From: Streptomyces sp. NBC_01264
Lineage (GTDB): Bacteria; Actinomycetota; Actinomycetes; Streptomycetales; Streptomycetaceae
Assembly: GCF_026340675.1 (NCBI RefSeq)
Contig: NZ_JAPEOX010000001.1
Coordinates: 2,232,001-2,296,000, forward strand
DNA: 64,000 bases
Direction of reading: 5' to 3'
Each line of letters starts with the position of its first letter. The stretch's first letter is position 1. The notes below the pieces were generated by a model. That model saw only the letters and a program-made list of their open reading frames with translations, made no database searches and was not told the origin of the DNA. The translations under genes and the position numbers were made by a program. Shown piece by piece: positions 60,452 to 64,000 of the stretch.

Positions 60452-62236
60452 TCACGCCTCCTTTGCGTCGACGGGAACGGAGACGGTCGCGGCGGCCGCG
60501 CCGGAGCCGGTACGACGCGAGCGTCGCAGCGGCGGCTTGGCGCCCAGTCGCTTCGGGTCCAGCCCGGACCACGGGTGACCGCTGGCGAAGAAGTTCGTAC
60601 GGGCCAGCAGCGTCATGACGGGCTTGGTGAAGAGGAACACCACGACCACGTCCAGCAGGGTCGTCAGACCCAGGGTGAAGGCGAAGCCCTGCACCTTGCC
60701 GACGGTGACGATGAACAGGACCGCGGCCGCCAGGAACGACACGAAGTCGGAGACCAGGATGGTGCGACGGGCACGGGGCCAGGCGCGCTCGACGGCCGGA
60801 CGCAGGGTGCGGCCCTCGCGGATCTCGTCGCGGATGCGTTCGAAGTACACGATGAACGAGTCCGCGGTGATGCCGATCGCGACGATCGCACCACAGACGG
60901 CAGGCAGGTTCAGCGCGAAGCCGATGCCCTTACCGAGCAGCGCCATGATCGTGTACGTGAGGATGCCGGAGACGATGAGGCTGATGATGGCGACGAACGC
61001 CAGGCCCCGGTAGTACGCCAGCAGGTAGATCACGACGAGGGCGAGGCCGATGGCGCCGGCGATGAGGCCGGCCTTCAGCTGCTCGCCGCCGAGCGCGGCG
61101 GAGACGGTGGTGACGCTGTCCTCCTGGAAGGACAGCGGCAGGGCGCCGTACGAGAGCATGTTGCCCAGGTCCATCGCGGACTGCTGGGTGAAACCGCCGG
61201 AGATCTCGGCGTTGCCGCCCGTCAGCGCCTCGCGGACGTTGGGGTCGGAGATGACCTCGCCGTCGAGCACGATGGCGAACTGGTTCTGCGGGGGCTGCTT
61301 GGCCGCGAGCTCACCGGTGATCTTGGCGAACTTGTCGGCGCCCTTGTCGGTGAACTGCATCGTGACGATCCAGATGCCACGCTGCTGGTCGATGATGCCC
61401 TTGGCGTCCTTGACGTCCTGGCCGTTGACCTGGGCCGGACCGAGCACCCACTTGTACCAGACGCCGTCGCGCTTGCCGCAGGCGAGCGTCGGGTCCTCGG
61501 GCTTGACGTTCTTGGTGGCGGCGGTGCGCTGCGCCTCGTTGGTGCAGTCCAGCGCGGCGAACTTCGCCTGCAGGGCCGCCGCGGCGGCCTGGTCGGCGGA
61601 GGTCGCGGACGGCGACGTGGACGGGGTCGCCTTGTCGTCTGCCTTCTTCGACTCGCTCGCCGAGGGCGAGGGAGAGGGGGCGTTCGGGGCCTTGAGGGCC
61701 TCACTGACCGCACGGCCCTGGGAAGTGGCGCTGGACGACGGGGTGGCCTTGGCGGACGGGCTGCCCGAGCCGCTCGGGGCGGCGCTCGGGGAACCGCTCG
61801 ACTCGGCCTCCGGAGGTGCCGGGGCACCCTCGGTGACGGCGAGCACGGGGCGGAAGTAGAGCTGGGCGGTGGTGCCGACCTGCTCGCGCGCCTGCTGCTC
61901 GTTCGTCCCCTTGGGGATGTTCACGATGATGTGGTCCGTGCCCTGCTTCTGGACCTCGGCCTCGGAGACGCCCAGACCGTTGACGCGGCGTTCGATGATG
62001 CCGATCGCCGTGTTCATGTTGGTCTCGTTGATCGCGTCCGGCTTACCGGGCTCGCTCTTGGCCTTGAGCGTGATGCTCGTACCGCCGGCGAGGTCGATGC
62101 CGAGTCGCGGCGTCGTCTGCTTCGTGAGGAACATCCCCGCGGTGAGCGCCACCATCGCGATCAGGATGATGGCCAGGGAACGCCCCGGCCTCCCCTGAGC
62201 CCCCGTGGGCCGCCGGCCCTTCTTCGGTGCTGCCAC
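60452..62236 (-). CDS. secD: Protein translocase subunit SecD
   Basis: This 594-residue partner of SecF has an N-terminal helix (ALTAGMFLTKQTTP region) and the large extracytoplasmic domain with GIDLAGGTSITLKA and LEPLTD-type P1 elements. Five more helices follow (GAIGLALVVIYLLAYYRG, AVCGAIVAIGITADSFIVYFERIRDE). The P1 region carries a long Ser/Pro/Ala-rich insertion of ~70 residues (about 145-215), probably disordered outside the membrane. This insertion is a Streptomyces-type elaboration. The start at 62236 is supported by the MAAPKKGRRPTGAQGR N-terminus. Confidence 0.96.
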   Translation of the reverse strand: MAAPKKGRRPTGAQGRPGRSLAIILIAMVALTAGMFLTKQTTPRLGIDLAGGTSITLKAKSEPGKPDAINETNMNTAIGIIERRVNGLGVSEAEVQKQGTDHIIVNIPKGTNEQQAREQVGTTAQLYFRPVLAVTEGAPAPPEAESSGSPSAAPSGSGSPSAKATPSSSATSQGRAVSEALKAPNAPSPSPSASESKKADDKATPSTSPSATSADQAAAAALQAKFAALDCTNEAQRTAATKNVKPEDPTLACGKRDGVWYKWVLGPAQVNGQDVKDAKGIIDQQRGIWIVTMQFTDKGADKFAKITGELAAKQPPQNQFAIVLDGEVISDPNVREALTGGNAEISGGFTQQSAMDLGNMLSYGALPLSFQEDSVTTVSAALGGEQLKAGLIAGAIGLALVVIYLLAYYRGLAFVAIISLIVSGILTYTIMALLGKGIGFALNLPAVCGAIVAIGITADSFIVYFERIRDEIREGRTLRPAVERAWPRARRTILVSDFVSFLAAAVLFIVTVGKVQGFAFTLGLTTLLDVVVVFLFTKPVMTLLARTNFFASGHPWSGLDPKRLGAKPPLRRSRRTGSGAAAATVSVPVDAKEA

Positions 62237-62389
62237 CTTGTCGTATCTCCCTGTCCAACCGTCCGGCGCCGGGTCAGCGCGTCGACGGCCACGAAATGTG
62301 TGTGGGGACCCCTGCCCCCCGCAGAAGGGTCACTGGCGGGGACCGACGGGGCTGCCGGTCTGGCGCCCCGCTCGGTCCCCGGCCCAGCG

Positions 62390-62857
62390 CTACTTCGCGC
62401 CGGCCTCGCCGTCGGTCTTGCCGTCCTTGGGCTCGTCGCCCTTGGGCTCCTCCGCCGCGGGCTCGTCGGCCTTGGGCTCGTCCTTCTTGCCCAGGTCGAG
62501 CTTGGGGGCCTCGTCCCCGGTCAGGGAGGACGCGTCGTCGGGGACGACCGGCGTGTCGATCGTCAGATCATCGGTGATGCCGTGGACGATGCGGTTGTAC
62601 TCCTCGTCCTCCAGCACGGCGCCGATGGAGTTCTTCGCGTAGAGCGCGTAGACGCCGGGAGCCACCTCGAGCGTGACGGTGTCTTCGCCGATCTCCTTCA
62701 CCGTGGCGTACATGCCGCCGATGGTGCGGACGCCGGTGCCGGCGGTCAGCTGGTCGCGCATCTGCACGGCCTGCTGCTGCTTCTTCTTCTGGCTGCGGGT
62801 CAGCAGGAACATCGCCCCGATGATCAGCACGAACGGAAGGAGGGACATGATATTCAC
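62390..62857 (-). CDS. yajC: Preprotein translocase subunit YajC
   Basis: YajC is a small single-span membrane protein of the SecDF-YajC complex. The N-terminal transmembrane helix (SLLPFVLIIGAMFLLT) is followed by the basic SQKKKQQQAV and the YajC domain (LTAGTGVRTIGGMYATVKEIGEDTVTLEVAPGV). The C-terminus is an unusual Lys/Glu/Asp/Pro-rich tail of about 45 residues. GTG 62857 (MNIMSLLPF) and ATG 62848 are alternative starts. It is upstream of secD by 153 bases. Confidence 0.93.
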   Translation of the reverse strand: MNIMSLLPFVLIIGAMFLLTRSQKKKQQQAVQMRDQLTAGTGVRTIGGMYATVKEIGEDTVTLEVAPGVYALYAKNSIGAVLEDEEYNRIVHGITDDLTIDTPVVPDDASSLTGDEAPKLDLGKKDEPKADEPAAEEPKGDEPKDGKTDGEAGAK

Positions 62858-63022
62858 GGGACGCAGGTCCTTCGCATCGACCGCACGAGCGCACGGCCTT
62901 TGTACGGGGGGTGGGTACGCCGACCGTAAGGGTCGGCATCGGCGGAGTCTAGGCGAGTCCGCACCGATGGAACAACGCCCAGCATGTCACCGCAGTTCCT
63001 GAGGGGGCGAACCTCCGCGCCG

Positions 63023-64000
63023 TCAGGTCCCGAAGAGGCCCTGTTGTCCGCTTGATCCGTTCGCGCCCTGCTGTGGTGGCACAAGTCCCAGGTGAGCCCA
63101 TGCGGCGGGGGTCGCGACCCGCCCCCGCGGGGTCCTTGCCAGGAGCCCCTCCCGTACGAGGAACGGCTCGGCCACCTCCTCGACGGTCTCCCGCTCCTCA
63201 CCGACGGCGACGGCGAGCGTCGACAGGCCGACGGGCCCCCCGCCGAAGAGCTTCAGGAGCGCCTCCAGGACGGCCCGGTCCAGCCGGTCGAGCCCGCGCT
63301 CGTCGACCTCGTAGACCTTCAGGGCGGTGCCGGCGACCTCCCGGTTGATCACGCCGTCGGCCCTGACCTGGGCGTAGTCGCGGACGCGGCGCAGCAGCCG
63401 GTTGGCGATACGGGGGGTTCCGCGCGAGCGGCCGGCGATCTCGGCGGCGCCGGCGGTGTCGATCTCCACGTCGAGGAGGCGCGCGGAGCGGTGGATGACG
63501 CGCTCCAGCTCCTCGGGGGCGTAGAACTCCATGTGGCCGGTGAACCCGAAGCGGTCGCGCAGCGGGGGCGGGAGCAGGCCGGCCCGGGTCGTGGCCCCGA
63601 CGAGGGTGAACGGGGGAAGTTCCAGCGGGATGGCGGTGGCCCCCGGACCCTTGCCGACGATCACGTCGACGCGGAAGTCCTCCATGGCCATGTAGAGCAT
63701 TTCCTCGGCGGGCCGGGACATGCGGTGGATCTCGTCGAGGAAGAGGACCTCGCCCTCCTGGAGGGAGGAGAGGATGGCGGCGAGGTCGCCCGCGTGCTGG
63801 ATGGCGGGTCCGGAGGTGATCCGGATGGGCGCACCCATCTCGGCCGCGATGATCATGGACAGGGTGGTCTTCCCCAGGCCCGGGGCGCCCGACAGCAGCA
63901 CGTGGTCGGCGGTGGCGCCGCGCTGGCGGGCCGCCTTGAGGACGAGGTCCAGCTGCTGGCGGACCTTCTCCTGCCCGACGAACTCACCGAGGTCCTTGGG
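63023..64000 (-). CDS. ruvB: Holliday junction branch-migration helicase RuvB (N-terminus off window)
   Basis: RuvB is an AAA+ motor that drives branch migration with RuvA. The readable 325 residues begin [21 protein letters not shown], so about 30 residues of the ~356-residue protein are beyond the right edge. Walker A is [11 protein letters not shown], Walker [12 protein letters not shown], sensor 1 [19 protein letters not shown], and the winged-helix C-terminal domain ends [10 protein letters not shown] plus a short tail. It is next to yajC-secD, as in most actinobacteria, with ruvA and ruvC expected upstream beyond the window. Confidence 0.95.
   Translation of the reverse strand, partial: PKDLGEFVGQEKVRQQLDLVLKAARQRGATADHVLLSGAPGLGKTTLSMIIAAEMGAPIRITSGPAIQHAGDLAAILSSLQEGEVLFLDEIHRMSRPAEEMLYMAMEDFRVDVIVGKGPGATAIPLELPPFTLVGATTRAGLLPPPLRDRFGFTGHMEFYAPEELERVIHRSARLLDVEIDTAGAAEIAGRSRGTPRIANRLLRRVRDYAQVRADGVINREVAGTALKVYEVDERGLDRLDRAVLEALLKLFGGGPVGLSTLAVAVGEERETVEEVAEPFLVREGLLARTPRGRVATPAAWAHLGLVPPQQGANGSSGQQGLFGT

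Noticed and set aside
59930..62929. A 999-codon plus-strand ORF opposite secF, secD and yajC
   Set aside because: It is antisense to three clear Sec genes, low-complexity, with no recognisable domain.

Overview
This window is high-GC actinobacterial chromosome, almost certainly from a Streptomyces. The evidence is bldD, an actinobacterial integration host factor, a helicase-motif-less PriA, a zinc-free ribosomal protein S4, GTG and TTG starts, strong third-position GC, and a gene order matching the conserved Streptomyces core around bldD-pyr-metK-rel. I call about 60 protein genes. I saw no rRNA, tRNA, CRISPR array or transposase. Most genes lie on the minus strand. The sugar-sensing regulator at the left edge and ruvB at the right edge are cut by the window.

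Layout. 1-4.7 kb: the SorC-type regulator and rpe, then a 1.7-kb cassette in which a VOC-family gene sits between two long inverted repeat arms, then a WYL regulator divergent from a RidA-family gene. 4.8-13.6 kb: translation, replication and cofactor genes (rsmB, fmt, a small HTH protein, priA, metK, coaBC, rpoZ). 13.7-27.1 kb: gmk and mihF, then a nearly complete pyrimidine pathway, pyrR-pyrB-pyrC-(membrane gene)-carA-carB-pyrD-pyrF, tightly coupled on the minus strand. A second, NAD-linked dihydroorotate dehydrogenase (pyrK-pyrDB) follows it downstream. bldD is divergent from pyrR.

28-40.9 kb: nusB-efp-M24 peptidase homologue, a P-loop protein, the shikimate genes aroB-aroK-aroC-aroE, then mltG-ruvX-alaS and two small conserved genes. 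41-51.5 kb: more accessory content, with a STAND ATPase, rpsD, an iron-box-preceded DUF2470 gene, a lipoprotein HNH nuclease, rarA, a VKOR-family oxidoreductase, and an ABC exporter coupled to its own two-component system. 51.7-64 kb: hisS, an MBL hydrolase, a cyclophilin, a DUF349 protein, the bifunctional (p)ppGpp enzyme rel, then apt-secF-secD-yajC and ruvB.

Regulatory signals readable in the sequence include a PyrR-type RNA loop ahead of pyrR, a perfect BldD box in the bldD promoter, a DtxR-type iron box, an operator-like palindrome between the WYL and RidA genes, two candidate leaderless promoters, and several very strong hairpin terminators. Four intergenic spacers carry copies of one dispersed GC-rich repeat. 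The feature least explained by known biology is the inverted-repeat cassette at 1509-3212, whose right arm also contains a nested palindromic insertion.
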